Positions 1 to 5,693 of a stretch of DNA of 7,225 bases are shown here, in pieces. The stretch comes from CAYPOY01 sp964412395 (GTDB lineage Bacteria > Chloroflexota > Anaerolineae > B4-G1). Numbering within the stretch: the stretch's first letter is position 1; each line of letters opens with the position of its first letter. Where the stretch lies: contig CAYPOY010000272.1 in NCBI GenBank assembly GCA_964412395.1, positions 1-7,225 on the forward strand, written 5' to 3'. The translations under genes and the position numbers were made by a program. The notes below the pieces were generated by a model. That model searched no databases and had not been told where the DNA came from. It saw nothing but the letters and a program-made list of their open reading frames with translations.

Positions 1-30
1 CTTGGCTCTGCTGGGCATCTGCCCGGTGTT

Positions 31-312
31 TCACACTTTGTCTAAACTCAAGTCAGAATGCACAAGCTTTTTCAATGCACTCAAGTCCCTAGTGACCGCA
101 CTCTCACTTTCAGGTGCTCCCTCTTTCTCCCTCCATAGACGTATTTTCTCTCTGATTACATCTTCTCGCCATGCATTAATGTCTTCAATCGTTAGTTCAA
201 TCCAGCCTATTCGTATCTTTCCTTCCGCTATACTAGATTCAGCCCATTTCCCCCCTCTGCCAAGCTTAACGTAATAGGCATTCCCAACACTCAACTTGGT
301 TAAATTTGTCAT
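31..312 (-). CDS. Hypothetical protein, 93 aa, possibly prematurely terminated
   Basis: A 93-residue soluble, charged reading frame with the N-terminal pattern NAYYVKLGRGGKW, then IRIGW and a helical, acidic/basic middle part. I do not recognise a named family. The glycine-rich YYVKLGRGGKW start resembles the N-terminus of longer uncharacterised bacterial proteins, but that is from memory and weak. The ATG overlaps the stop of the preceding frame as ATGA (309-312), which suggests translational coupling. G+C is about 46%, clearly lower than the exporter genes next to it. The frame ends at a TGA at 31-33, and the sequence beyond stays open to the window edge, so a nonsense mutation or a genuinely short protein are both possible. 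No signal peptide or membrane segment is visible. Confidence 0.55.
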   Translation of the reverse strand: MTNLTKLSVGNAYYVKLGRGGKWAESSIAEGKIRIGWIELTIEDINAWREDVIREKIRLWREKEGAPESESAVTRDLSALKKLVHSDLSLDKV

Positions 313-398
313 TTTGCTCCCACCTCAGAGGCAACCCGAACAAGTTCGGGCATCCACTCATGCAACACTGGTATATTGTAATCCTGTTCGTGCAACAC
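309..398 (-). pseudogene. C-terminal fragment of an unidentified gene
   Basis: Between the last permease stop and the 93-aa gene, one frame reads as a protein-like tail: VLHEQDYNIPVLHEWMPEL and then VRVASEVGAK before TGA at 309-311. The stop overlaps the next ATG in an ATGA arrangement, as expected for two genes of one operon, so this looks like the end of a real gene whose front has been lost. The frame has no start with a well-spaced ribosome binding site. The nearest in-frame GTG is at 398, and the GAGGAGG at 415-421 is about 15 nt away, too far to be ideal. The VLHE motif occurs twice because of an 11-bp near-repeat. Family unknown. It could instead be a tiny independent ORF. Confidence 0.35.
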
Positions 399-421
399 GC
401 AATACGGAACACGCCCTCCTC

Positions 422-1558
422 TCAATCCAGCGCCCGGCGCACGTAGCGCAGCGAGAACGTGCCGATCACCAAACCCAAAACCGCCAGCGCCAGCACGTGC
501 GGCCACAGCACGTCCAGACCGGCCCCCTTGAGCAAGATGCCCCGCAGAATGTCCAGCCAGTGATGGGCTGGAATCACGTTCGCCACGAGCTGCATGATCC
601 GAGGCATTGATTCGACCGGCGCGGCGTATCCGGTGAACATGAAATCCGTCATACCGATCATCATGACCAACAGGAATGCCTGGTGCTGTGTGCGTGATAC
701 GATTGAGATGACCATCCCCTTGCCCAATTCGACCAGCAGGTAGCCAAAGGCCAGAATCAGCAGCAGGGGCAGCGATCCCCGGACGGGGACGCCAAAGACG
801 AAATGTACCGCGCTGAGCATGAGCAGGAAATCGAAAAAGCCTACCAGAACGACCGGGATGGACTTGCCGATGATGATCTCCATCGAGGAGAACGGCATGA
901 CCAGCAGTTGTTCCAACGTGCCCAGTTCGCGCTCGCGAGAGAAGGATAGCGCAGCAAAGAGGAGCACGGTGAACTCCAGCATCAGGCCGAGTTCGGCGGG
1001 GGTCATATAAAACGCCTCGGTGAGCGTTTCGTTGAACCAAACCCGCAGGCTAGCGTCGAAACCGGCCAGGTCGTCCTCGCTCAACCCCAGGCGGCGAAGC
1101 GTGACACGCTGCCCCATATCGCTGATGACGCCTTCAACGGCCCGGAGGGCGGCCGTCGCCGGGGTGCTCTCGGCTCCGTTGAGCAGAACCGCCAGGGAGG
1201 GACGTCCCGTGGGCGAGGCCAACTCGTTGTCAAAGTCGGGGGGGATAATCACGGCGGCGTTGATTTGACCGCGGTCGAGGGCATCCTGGATGGCCTCCAT
1301 ATCAGGCGCCTGGGCCTCGAGGGCGAAGGTACCCGTGTTTTCCAGGGCGGTGACGACAGCTCGACTGGCAGCGCTTCGATCTTGATCCAAGACCATAAGC
1401 GGCAGGTTCGTGATTGGGCCGGAGGTAGCCCAGCCGACTGCCAATAACTCTATCACGCCGCCGAACAGCATCCAGGACGGCAGCCACCAGTCGTGGAAGA
1501 GATGGAGGAATTCTTTAACGGAAAGTGACCAGATACGTTTGAACACAATTTCCCTCAC
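422..1558 (-). CDS. ABC-2 type transporter permease (second permease of exporter)
   Basis: A 378-residue inner-membrane permease of the ABC-2 family (YhhJ/YbhS-like). It has a short cytoplasmic N-terminus with the amphipathic IWSLSVKEFLHLFHD segment, TM1 near residues 27-46, and a large extracytoplasmic domain at about 47-185. This domain contains the LPLMVLDQDRSAASRAV and AAVIIPPDFDNEL elements typical of the family. A block of five C-terminal TM helices follows. The family hallmark RELGTLEQLLVMP lies at 210-222, between TM2 and TM3, where it should face the ATPase. The start is GTG at 1556-1558, because an in-frame TGA lies three codons upstream. No good Shine-Dalgarno precedes it, so it may rely on coupling with the overlapping truncated gene. 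It probably forms a heterodimer with the permease at 1811-2944. The substrate is unknown, a drug or lipid being usual for such systems. Confidence 0.92.
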   Translation of the reverse strand: MREIVFKRIWSLSVKEFLHLFHDWWLPSWMLFGGVIELLAVGWATSGPITNLPLMVLDQDRSAASRAVVTALENTGTFALEAQAPDMEAIQDALDRGQINAAVIIPPDFDNELASPTGRPSLAVLLNGAESTPATAALRAVEGVISDMGQRVTLRRLGLSEDDLAGFDASLRVWFNETLTEAFYMTPAELGLMLEFTVLLFAALSFSRERELGTLEQLLVMPFSSMEIIIGKSIPVVLVGFFDFLLMLSAVHFVFGVPVRGSLPLLLILAFGYLLVELGKGMVISIVSRTQHQAFLLVMMIGMTDFMFTGYAAPVESMPRIMQLVANVIPAHHWLDILRGILLKGAGLDVLWPHVLALAVLGLVIGTFSLRYVRRALD

Positions 1559-1775
1559 TACGGATCAATTGCACCGCAACTTCCTTGCCACGCTTGTCTT
1601 TTAGCAAATACTCGCAATCCTCCCAGGCCAGGTCGTAGGCAAAGATCGCCTTCTGGTAAACCTGAAACCTCCGCAGCGGATCGTTGCGGATGCTAGGGTG
1701 GACAGTCTCTTGCCAGGCCTCGAAGCTCTTGATGTGGTTGTCCACGGCAGCTTTCTCCAACTTGCATACTTGCAT
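1515..1775 (-). pseudogene. Truncated four-helix-bundle (23S rRNA intervening-sequence type) protein
   Basis: The segment RRFQVYQKAIFAYDLAWEDC, followed by EYLLKDKRGKEVAVQLIRSEGN, closely resembles the first helices of the IVS-encoded four-helix-bundle proteins (S23/TIGR02436 type). In those proteins an xQLIRS motif leads into a small-residue stretch and a second pair of helices. Here the similarity stops after IRSEGN. The frame runs only into CVQTYLVTFR, an out-of-frame reading of the next permease start, so the C-terminal half is missing and the product would be 86 residues rather than about 120. The ATG lies inside the 8-bp tandem repeat and has no ribosome binding site. A GTG at 1745 preceded by GGAG is an alternative. 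The gene sits between two permeases that normally abut, so it is probably an insertion remnant. The role of intact family members is poorly understood. Confidence 0.7.
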
Positions 1776-1805
1776 ACTTGCCTACTTGCATACTTGCCTA
1801 CTTGC
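1758..1805. repeat. Six tandem 8-bp units, GCAAGTAK type
   Basis: On the minus strand the units read GCAAGTAG, GCAAGTAT, GCAAGTAG, GCAAGTAT, GCAAGTAT, GCAAGTTG. A seventh degenerate unit merges with the stop codon of the upstream permease (1806-1813). The array fills the space between that stop and the truncated four-helix-bundle gene and supplies its ATG. An 8-bp period is not a multiple of three, so changes in copy number would change the reading frame and the available start. Confidence 0.9.
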
Positions 1806-1810
1806 TCACT

Positions 1811-2944
1811 TCACCCCAGCTTCTTCCTGAAGAAAAACGCGGCCACTGCCGTAAACCCGATCCCTAACATAATCAGCATCACGCCGTAGGGCCAGAGCAC
1901 GTCCAGCCCCACGCCGGGGAGAAACACGCCCCGGGTGATAATGGCATAGTGAGTTCCGGGCAGAGAGAGGGCCTCTATGCGCATCATCTCCGGCATGGAA
2001 GCGATGGGAAAGAATATCCCGGTCATAAAAAAACCGGGGAAGAAGATGACCAAGAAGGAAAGTGCCAGCGCAGCCGGCTGTGTAGGCATAAACACGCCTA
2101 CGATCATCCCCATGCTGAGTATTGCAAACAAAAAGACCGCAGAGAGCAGGAAAAACAGAGGGAAACTGCCGTTAAAGGGGATGTGGAACGTCACCCTGGC
2201 GATGGCTGGCATCACGATCACGTTGGCCAGACCGACGATGACGTAAGGGATCATCTTTCCCAACAGGAACTCGGCGCGTCCCACCGGTGTGACCAGCACC
2301 TGCTCCAACGTGCCGTGTTCGCGCTCGTGGGCCAGCGTCAGGGCGACAGACAGGGCCGGAAAGCCAAGCATCATAGAGATCAAACCGGGTATCATATCCA
2401 CCCTGGGTTTCAGGCCGGGGTTGTACAAGGCGCGCACGCGCAGATCAATCGGTTGCAGAGAATCCAGAGAGACGTCGAGGGCCTGGATTTGGCTGATGAG
2501 CAATTCGCTGACAAATTCCTCGGCTCGTCCCCCAATCTGGTCCACGGCAAAGCCACCGCTTCCCGGTTCCGTCCCATCAACGATGATCTGAAGAGGTATC
2601 CCCCGCAGCGATAGCAGGTCGTGCTCAAAATCCGGGTTGATGACCAGAGCGGCTTTGATTTCACCGCGCACGAGCAACCCTTCAATCTCATCCAGGGAGT
2701 CCACCTGAGCGTACAGGTCCAGGTCCTTGCCCTCCGTGGTTCGCTGGACGAAAGCGCGAGAGGTCGGACTGCGGTCATAGTCCAGTACGGCGATGGGCAC
2801 GTGCTTGATGTCCACCGTTAACGCATAGGCCATGATAAAAAGCATGATAGTAGGAATCAACATAACCAGTATGAAAGTCATCCGGTCACGTACGATATGA
2901 CTGATTTCTTTGCGGATGACAGCCCGCAGGTGGCGCAGCGACAC
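1811..2944 (-). CDS. ABC-2 type transporter permease (first permease of exporter)
   Basis: A 377-residue ABC-2 family inner-membrane permease, paralogous to the one downstream. It has the N-terminal amphipathic VIRKEISHIVRDR and TM1 at about 22-42. The extracytoplasmic domain at about 43-183 carries VPIAVLDYDRSPTSRAF and KAALVINPDFEHDL. TM2 is at about 185-204, the hallmark REHGTLEQVLVTP at 208-220, then four further helices to the basic C-terminus FFRKKLG. I chose the GTG at 2942-2944 because GAGGAGG (2951-2957) sits 6 nt upstream and translation begins at the family-typical N-terminus. An upstream ATG at 2995 would add 17 residues encoded by a palindromic repeat, which is unlikely to be native. 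It follows the ATPase gene directly and should pair with its product. The transported substrate cannot be read from the sequence. Confidence 0.93.
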   Translation of the reverse strand: MSLRHLRAVIRKEISHIVRDRMTFILVMLIPTIMLFIMAYALTVDIKHVPIAVLDYDRSPTSRAFVQRTTEGKDLDLYAQVDSLDEIEGLLVRGEIKAALVINPDFEHDLLSLRGIPLQIIVDGTEPGSGGFAVDQIGGRAEEFVSELLISQIQALDVSLDSLQPIDLRVRALYNPGLKPRVDMIPGLISMMLGFPALSVALTLAHEREHGTLEQVLVTPVGRAEFLLGKMIPYVIVGLANVIVMPAIARVTFHIPFNGSFPLFFLLSAVFLFAILSMGMIVGVFMPTQPAALALSFLVIFFPGFFMTGIFFPIASMPEMMRIEALSLPGTHYAIITRGVFLPGVGLDVLWPYGVMLIMLGIGFTAVAAFFFRKKLG

Positions 2945-2950
2945 GTCAAT

Positions 2951-2957
2951 CCTCCTC
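2951..2957 (-). promoter_or_regulatory. Ribosome binding site that sets the permease start
   Basis: GAGGAGG on the minus strand, 6 nt before the GTG at 2942-2944. It lies just outside the palindrome at 2958-2989 and favours this GTG over the ATG at 2995. Confidence 0.8.
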
Positions 2958-2989
2958 GAAACCAGGTTTTTAAGAAAAAACCTGGTTTC
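2958..2989. repeat. Palindromic element, 14-bp perfect arms
   Basis: Arms GAAACCAGGTTTTT (2958-2971) and AAAAACCTGGTTTC (2976-2989) are perfectly complementary around a 4-nt loop (AAGA). The ATPase stop TAA (2970-2972) falls at the loop, and the last ATPase residues NQVFS come from the element. It ends right before the permease ribosome binding site. The shape suggests a REP-like interspersed palindrome. A-T tracts next to the loop, rather than a U tract after a GC stem, make it a poor terminator. Confidence 0.85.
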
Positions 2990-3980
2990 TGCCATCCTCC
3001 ATACGCCGGATCAAGGAAATAAACGCTTCTTCCATACGGGCCGGGGCAAGGCGGACACCTCGATAGGCAACTCCCTGCTTTTCCAGAGCGGCTTCGATCT
3101 CAGGGAGACGCCTCTCCGCCGAATCAACGAGCGCGTGGAGCAAGTCGCCGTAGGTCTGCACCTCGAGCACGCCGGGGAGCGTCTCGACCAATGCGTGCGC
3201 CGCCTGCCAGTCATCGGGGCACAGTTCGATCAAGTCCCCCTCGATTTGGGCGCAAATCTGCTGCGGCTCGGCGCACACGACCAAATGTCCTTCGTACATC
3301 AAGCCCACCCTGAAGCAGCGATCGGCCTCGTCCATATAAGGTGTGCTGACGACGATGGTAGTCCCTCCCAGGTTCAGGTCGGTCAGGATGTCCCAGAATT
3401 CCCGCCGCGAGACGGGATCAACACCGGTGGTGGGCTCGTCGAGCAGCAGAATCTCGGGCCGGTGGATCAGGGTACAGGCCAGGGCCAGTTTCTTCTGCAT
3501 CCCGCCGGAGAGATGGGCTGCGCGGCGGCCTTTGAACTCCGTCAGGCCAGCAAAGGCCAACAGTCGCTCGGTACGCTCCTGCAATTCGGAGACTTCCACG
3601 TCGTACAGATCGGCGAAGAAGGACAGGTTCTCCAGCACCGAGAGTTCGCCGTAGAGACTGAACTGCTGCGCCATGTAGCCGATTTTACGCTTGATCGCCT
3701 CGGGCTGACGGGCCAGGTCGTAGCCGGCTACTCTCGCCGACCCCGAGGTAATGTCCAGCAGGCCGGCCAGCAGACGCAGCGTGGTGGTCTTGCCGACCCC
3801 ATCCGGCCCGACCAGCCCGAATAGTTCTCCCGGCTGGATGGACAGGTCCAGGGAATCCACCGCCCGCGTCTTTTTAAAGTCGCGCGTCAGTGCGTGAGTT
3901 TCGATAATGGGAGGGATTCTTTCCATAGTTTTAGCGTTTGAGGTGCAACGCACTTCTGCAAGTGCGTCGCACCTGGTCAT
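2970..3980 (-). CDS. ABC transporter ATP-binding protein
   Basis: The cytoplasmic ATPase that would drive the two ABC-2 permeases encoded just downstream (DrrA/YbhF-like, CcmA-type). Counting from the ATG at 3980 (336 aa): Walker A GPDGVGKTT at 58-66, Q-loop around YMAQQFSLYGE at 102-112, signature HLSGGMQKK at 156-164, Walker B ILLLDEP at 177-183, D-loop TGVDP after it. The H-loop position reads STPYMDEADRC, with Pro214 where the switch His usually is. The ATG at 3980 overlaps the previous stop as ATGA and has GGAAGG upstream, but the next 18 residues partly derive from a palindromic repeat. The ATG at 3926 (MERIPPIIETHAL) matches the usual N-terminus but lacks a ribosome binding site. The C-terminal residues NQVFS also come from a repeat. 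The family is certain; the start is not. Confidence 0.93.
   Translation of the reverse strand: MTRCDALAEVRCTSNAKTMERIPPIIETHALTRDFKKTRAVDSLDLSIQPGELFGLVGPDGVGKTTTLRLLAGLLDITSGSARVAGYDLARQPEAIKRKIGYMAQQFSLYGELSVLENLSFFADLYDVEVSELQERTERLLAFAGLTEFKGRRAAHLSGGMQKKLALACTLIHRPEILLLDEPTTGVDPVSRREFWDILTDLNLGGTTIVVSTPYMDEADRCFRVGLMYEGHLVVCAEPQQICAQIEGDLIELCPDDWQAAHALVETLPGVLEVQTYGDLLHALVDSAERRLPEIEAALEKQGVAYRGVRLAPARMEEAFISLIRRMEDGRNQVFS
3941..3974. repeat. Palindromic element, 15-bp arms with one mismatch
   Basis: AGGTGCAACGCACTT (3941-3955) pairs with AAGTGCGTCGCACCT (3960-3974), with one mismatch (a possible G-U pair in RNA) and a CTGC loop. It lies between the small membrane protein stop and the core ATPase start. 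If translation starts at 3980 it encodes about a dozen ATPase residues (RCDALAEVRCT). There is no U tract, so it is more likely an interspersed palindrome than a terminator. As RNA it could form a hairpin at the ATPase start. Confidence 0.85.
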
Positions 3981-4246
3981 TTCTTCACCTTCCGCACGAC
4001 CCACAGCACGACCAGTGCCCCGAGCGCCGGCTCCATCGCCACCCCCAGGTACTTCATGGTGTTGCTGAAACCCATCGCGGGGATGACGTACCAGTCAATC
4101 AGGCCGATGACGATGGCGCAAATCACGGCGACCACGTAGTCGCCGACCGCGCCCAGGGGCTTGTTCTCCTTCCAGATCAAACTGGCTATCGCGCCGATCA
4201 GCAGCCCGACCAACACCATTGCGATTAACAGGACTACGATTTGCAT
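3977..4246 (-). CDS. Small three-helix membrane protein, possibly GlsB/YeaQ-like
   Basis: An 89-residue hydrophobic protein with three predicted TM segments, at about residues 3-24, 34-56 and 66-84, and a basic tail RKVKK. The Gly-rich first helix with VGLLIGAIASLIW, then KPLGAVGDYVVAVICAIVIG, is reminiscent of GlsB/YeaQ/YmgE (transglycosylase-associated) small membrane proteins, but the match is loose and the function is unknown. The start is firm: AAGGAGG (4253-4259) lies 6 nt before the ATG. It follows the cysteine-rich membrane gene by 25 nt, and its TGA overlaps a possible ATPase ATG, so it is part of the same transcription unit. A degenerate copy of its C-terminus lies upstream of tetR at 5541-5618. 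Confidence 0.8.
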   Translation of the reverse strand: MQIVVLLIAMVLVGLLIGAIASLIWKENKPLGAVGDYVVAVICAIVIGLIDWYVIPAMGFSNTMKYLGVAMEPALGALVVLWVVRKVKK

Positions 4247-4271
4247 TTCTCGCCTCCTTAAGTTTGATGTG

Positions 4272-4916
4272 CTATCCTGCCTGGTCCATTTGCCAGCCGC
4301 TTTCCTCCCACGCCTTTCTCATGACGGGATTTCGCTTGAGGTACTCGTCCCTCACGTCCCTGGGAACCGTGTTCAAGAAGCAGGAGAAGTTCACACATCG
4401 AGAGCAGGTGTATTCCCGCAATGTCCAGAGGAACGTGATCAATCCCCACAGGGCAATCAAGGTCAGAGCAAACTGCCTGCCAAGGATCAAGAAAGGAAAC
4501 GGGTAACCGCCCAGTATGATGAACCCAATCACGAGCTGAACCGTTTCTGCTTTGCTGATGGGTTCAGGGTGGTACTTCCAGACCTTGAGAGAACCATAGT
4601 TGGCAATGCAGTGCAGCGTTAGCCCTTTTTCGGCGTAATAGGGGCAATGGCTGCACAGGATACGAATCTCCCACAACTGGAAAAAGACCAGGCAGAACGC
4701 AGCCCACCCCAGGAGATACCAGCCATACCCACCCTGGATCATCCCAATGACAGCCGGAAGCATGAAAACGCCAAACATGCCCACAAAATGCAGCAGGTTC
4801 CCCCGGTCGAACCGGCATTTCAGTCGCCCCACGACGGGACAACCTTCACATTCAGACGCGGCCCGCCAACTACAAATGTCGTATGGATTGTTTGTCTGTC
4901 CTTGCTCCGTCGCCAC
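4272..4916 (-). CDS. Cysteine-rich four-helix membrane protein of unknown function
   Basis: A 214-residue protein with 11 cysteines and four predicted TM segments, at about residues 41-60, 64-82, 126-146 and 149-166. Ten cysteines cluster outside the membrane: C15, C23, C26, C34 before TM1; C88, C91, C103 in the TM2-TM3 loop (with LCSHCPYYAEKGLTLHC); C171, C174, C179 after TM4 (YTCSRCVNFSC). With four helices all three clusters fall on the same face, which suggests a shared metal site or redox-active thiols. This is inference; I recognise no named family. The GTG start at 4914-4916 has AGGGGGA upstream and is only 3 nt from the tetR stop, so it is co-transcribed and probably co-translated with tetR. 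Placement between the regulator and the ABC exporter suggests a sensory, accessory or detoxifying role linked to the exported compound. Confidence 0.85.
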   Translation of the reverse strand: MATEQGQTNNPYDICSWRAASECEGCPVVGRLKCRFDRGNLLHFVGMFGVFMLPAVIGMIQGGYGWYLLGWAAFCLVFFQLWEIRILCSHCPYYAEKGLTLHCIANYGSLKVWKYHPEPISKAETVQLVIGFIILGGYPFPFLILGRQFALTLIALWGLITFLWTLREYTCSRCVNFSCFLNTVPRDVRDEYLKRNPVMRKAWEESGWQMDQAG

Positions 4917-4919
4917 GGT

Positions 4920-5537
4920 TCAATCCCCCTTTTGACCGCTTCCCTGCCCATCTACCTCCAACCCGCTCAAAAGCGTCTCAATGAAGACCTGGCTGACCCG
5001 GTCCAGGTCCAGATCGGGCACCAGCGTGATGTAGACCGCCAAGCCGTCGTAGGCAGCCATTATGGCCCATGCCAATTGCCCCGCGTCCACCGGTTTGAAC
5101 TCGCCATTTCTAACACCCTCTTCGATGATTCCCGTAATGATCTCTCTGGACTGAACGAGCAGATCGGTCCACAACTTACTGGCTTCCTCGCGGCGGGGAC
5201 TTTGCCCCCAAAACTCAACAAACAGGTTGAAAAGACCTTTGGCCTCTTTCCAGAACTTTACAATTTCCAGGACCCCGACGCGTAGTTTGTCGGAGGCCGT
5301 TGCACATTGCTCGAGGGCAGCGGCAGTCTCTTGACCGACATCCTCAAAAAACGACATAATCGCCGCTGCGAACAGGCCGTCTTTGCTCTCAAAATACCAG
5401 TAGAGGGTTCCCTTGCTCAGGCCGCTTTCGGCGACGATGTCGTCCATGGTGGTGTTGCGGTAGCCCTTGCGGGCGAAGCAGACCAGGGCAGCCTGGATGA
5501 TCTGAGCGCGGCGCTCTGCGGATATGTCGGATGGCAT
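4920..5537 (-). CDS. TetR/AcrR family transcriptional regulator
   Basis: A 205-residue TetR-family repressor. The N-terminal DNA-binding domain covers about residues 8-55, with IIQAALVCFARKGYRNTTM, then DDIVAESGLSKGTLYWYFE as the helix-turn-helix and SKDGLF closing it. The C-terminal helical domain (about 60-195) should bind a ligand and dimerise. The start ATG at 5537 has AAAGGAG (5544-5550) 6 nt upstream. It is the first gene of the operon, 3 nt from the next gene, and a 20-bp palindrome lies over the transcription start of its own promoter. Autorepression of the whole exporter operon, relieved by a transported or toxic ligand, is the natural reading. The ligand is unknown. Confidence 0.94.
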   Translation of the reverse strand: MPSDISAERRAQIIQAALVCFARKGYRNTTMDDIVAESGLSKGTLYWYFESKDGLFAAAIMSFFEDVGQETAAALEQCATASDKLRVGVLEIVKFWKEAKGLFNLFVEFWGQSPRREEASKLWTDLLVQSREIITGIIEEGVRNGEFKPVDAGQLAWAIMAAYDGLAVYITLVPDLDLDRVSQVFIETLLSGLEVDGQGSGQKGD

Positions 5538-5540
5538 GGG

Positions 5541-5618
5541 TCACTCCTTTCGCTTGCGCTTGACGATGCACAGCAGCCACAGCACGAGCAGTGCGCTGAT
5601 GAGGGGCTCGAATTGACC
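5541..5618 (-). pseudogene. Remnant of the C-terminus of the small three-helix membrane protein
   Basis: In one minus-strand frame the tetR leader reads FEPLISALLVLWLLCIVKRK, then RKE and a TGA at 5541-5543. This matches the tail of the protein at 3977-4246, MEPALGALVVLWVVRKVKK, in residue pattern. In DNA, the block GCACTGSTCGTGCTGTGG is identical at 17 of 18 positions. An in-frame TGA at 5619-5621 and no credible start show it is not a whole gene. Its last codons provide the tetR ribosome binding site. It is probably left from a duplication or recombination that placed tetR downstream of another copy. A short leader peptide is a less likely alternative. Confidence 0.6.
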
Positions 5619-5630
5619 TCATGGTATTTC

Positions 5631-5650
5631 TGGACTGACCAGTCAGTCCA
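5631..5650. promoter_or_regulatory. TetR-type operator palindrome
   Basis: TGGACTGAC-CA-GTCAGTCCA: two perfect 9-bp arms around a 2-bp centre. The size and the GACTGACC/GGTCAGTC core are typical of TetR/AcrR operators. It begins 4 bp after the -10 box of the tetR promoter and covers the expected transcription start, so a bound TetR dimer would block the promoter. Confidence 0.85.
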
Positions 5651-5654
5651 GGAT

Positions 5655-5683
5655 ATTATACGACCATTCTTCTCAGAAGTCAA
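5655..5683 (-). promoter_or_regulatory. Sigma-70 promoter of the tetR-exporter operon
   Basis: On the minus strand, TTGACT (5678-5683) and a perfect TATAAT (5655-5660) are separated by exactly 17 bp. Transcription should start near 5648, inside the operator, giving a leader of about 110 nt before tetR. Both hexamers are close to consensus, so the promoter should be strong when not repressed. Confidence 0.85.
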
Positions 5684-5693
5684 GTAATGCAGG

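Noticed and set aside
335..350. Inverted repeat CCCGAACAAGTTCGGG as the operon terminator
   Set aside because: The arms are only 7 bp with a 2-bp centre, there is no T tract after it, and it lies within a protein-like frame (MPELVRV).
309..1040. A 243-codon minus-strand frame overlapping the second permease
   Set aside because: Most of it is an out-of-frame reading of the permease gene, with atypical composition. Only its last 30 or so codons, beyond the permease stop, look protein-like and are listed separately.
1949..2614. A 221-codon plus-strand open frame
   Set aside because: It is antisense to the first permease, is rich in His/Gln/Arg as expected of a shadow frame in GC-rich DNA, and has no family motif.
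2945..2995. N-terminal extension of the first permease from the ATG at 2995
   Set aside because: The extra 17 residues are encoded by the palindromic repeat, and a strong ribosome binding site points to the GTG at 2944.
2910..3824. A 304-codon plus-strand open frame
   Set aside because: It lies antisense to the ABC ATPase, whose motifs are intact. The long frame is a by-product of the GC-rich third positions.
5389..5622. A 77-codon frame starting at an ATG in the tetR leader
   Set aside because: It overlaps the tetR start in another frame, has no ribosome binding site, and reads as Arg/His-rich shadow sequence.
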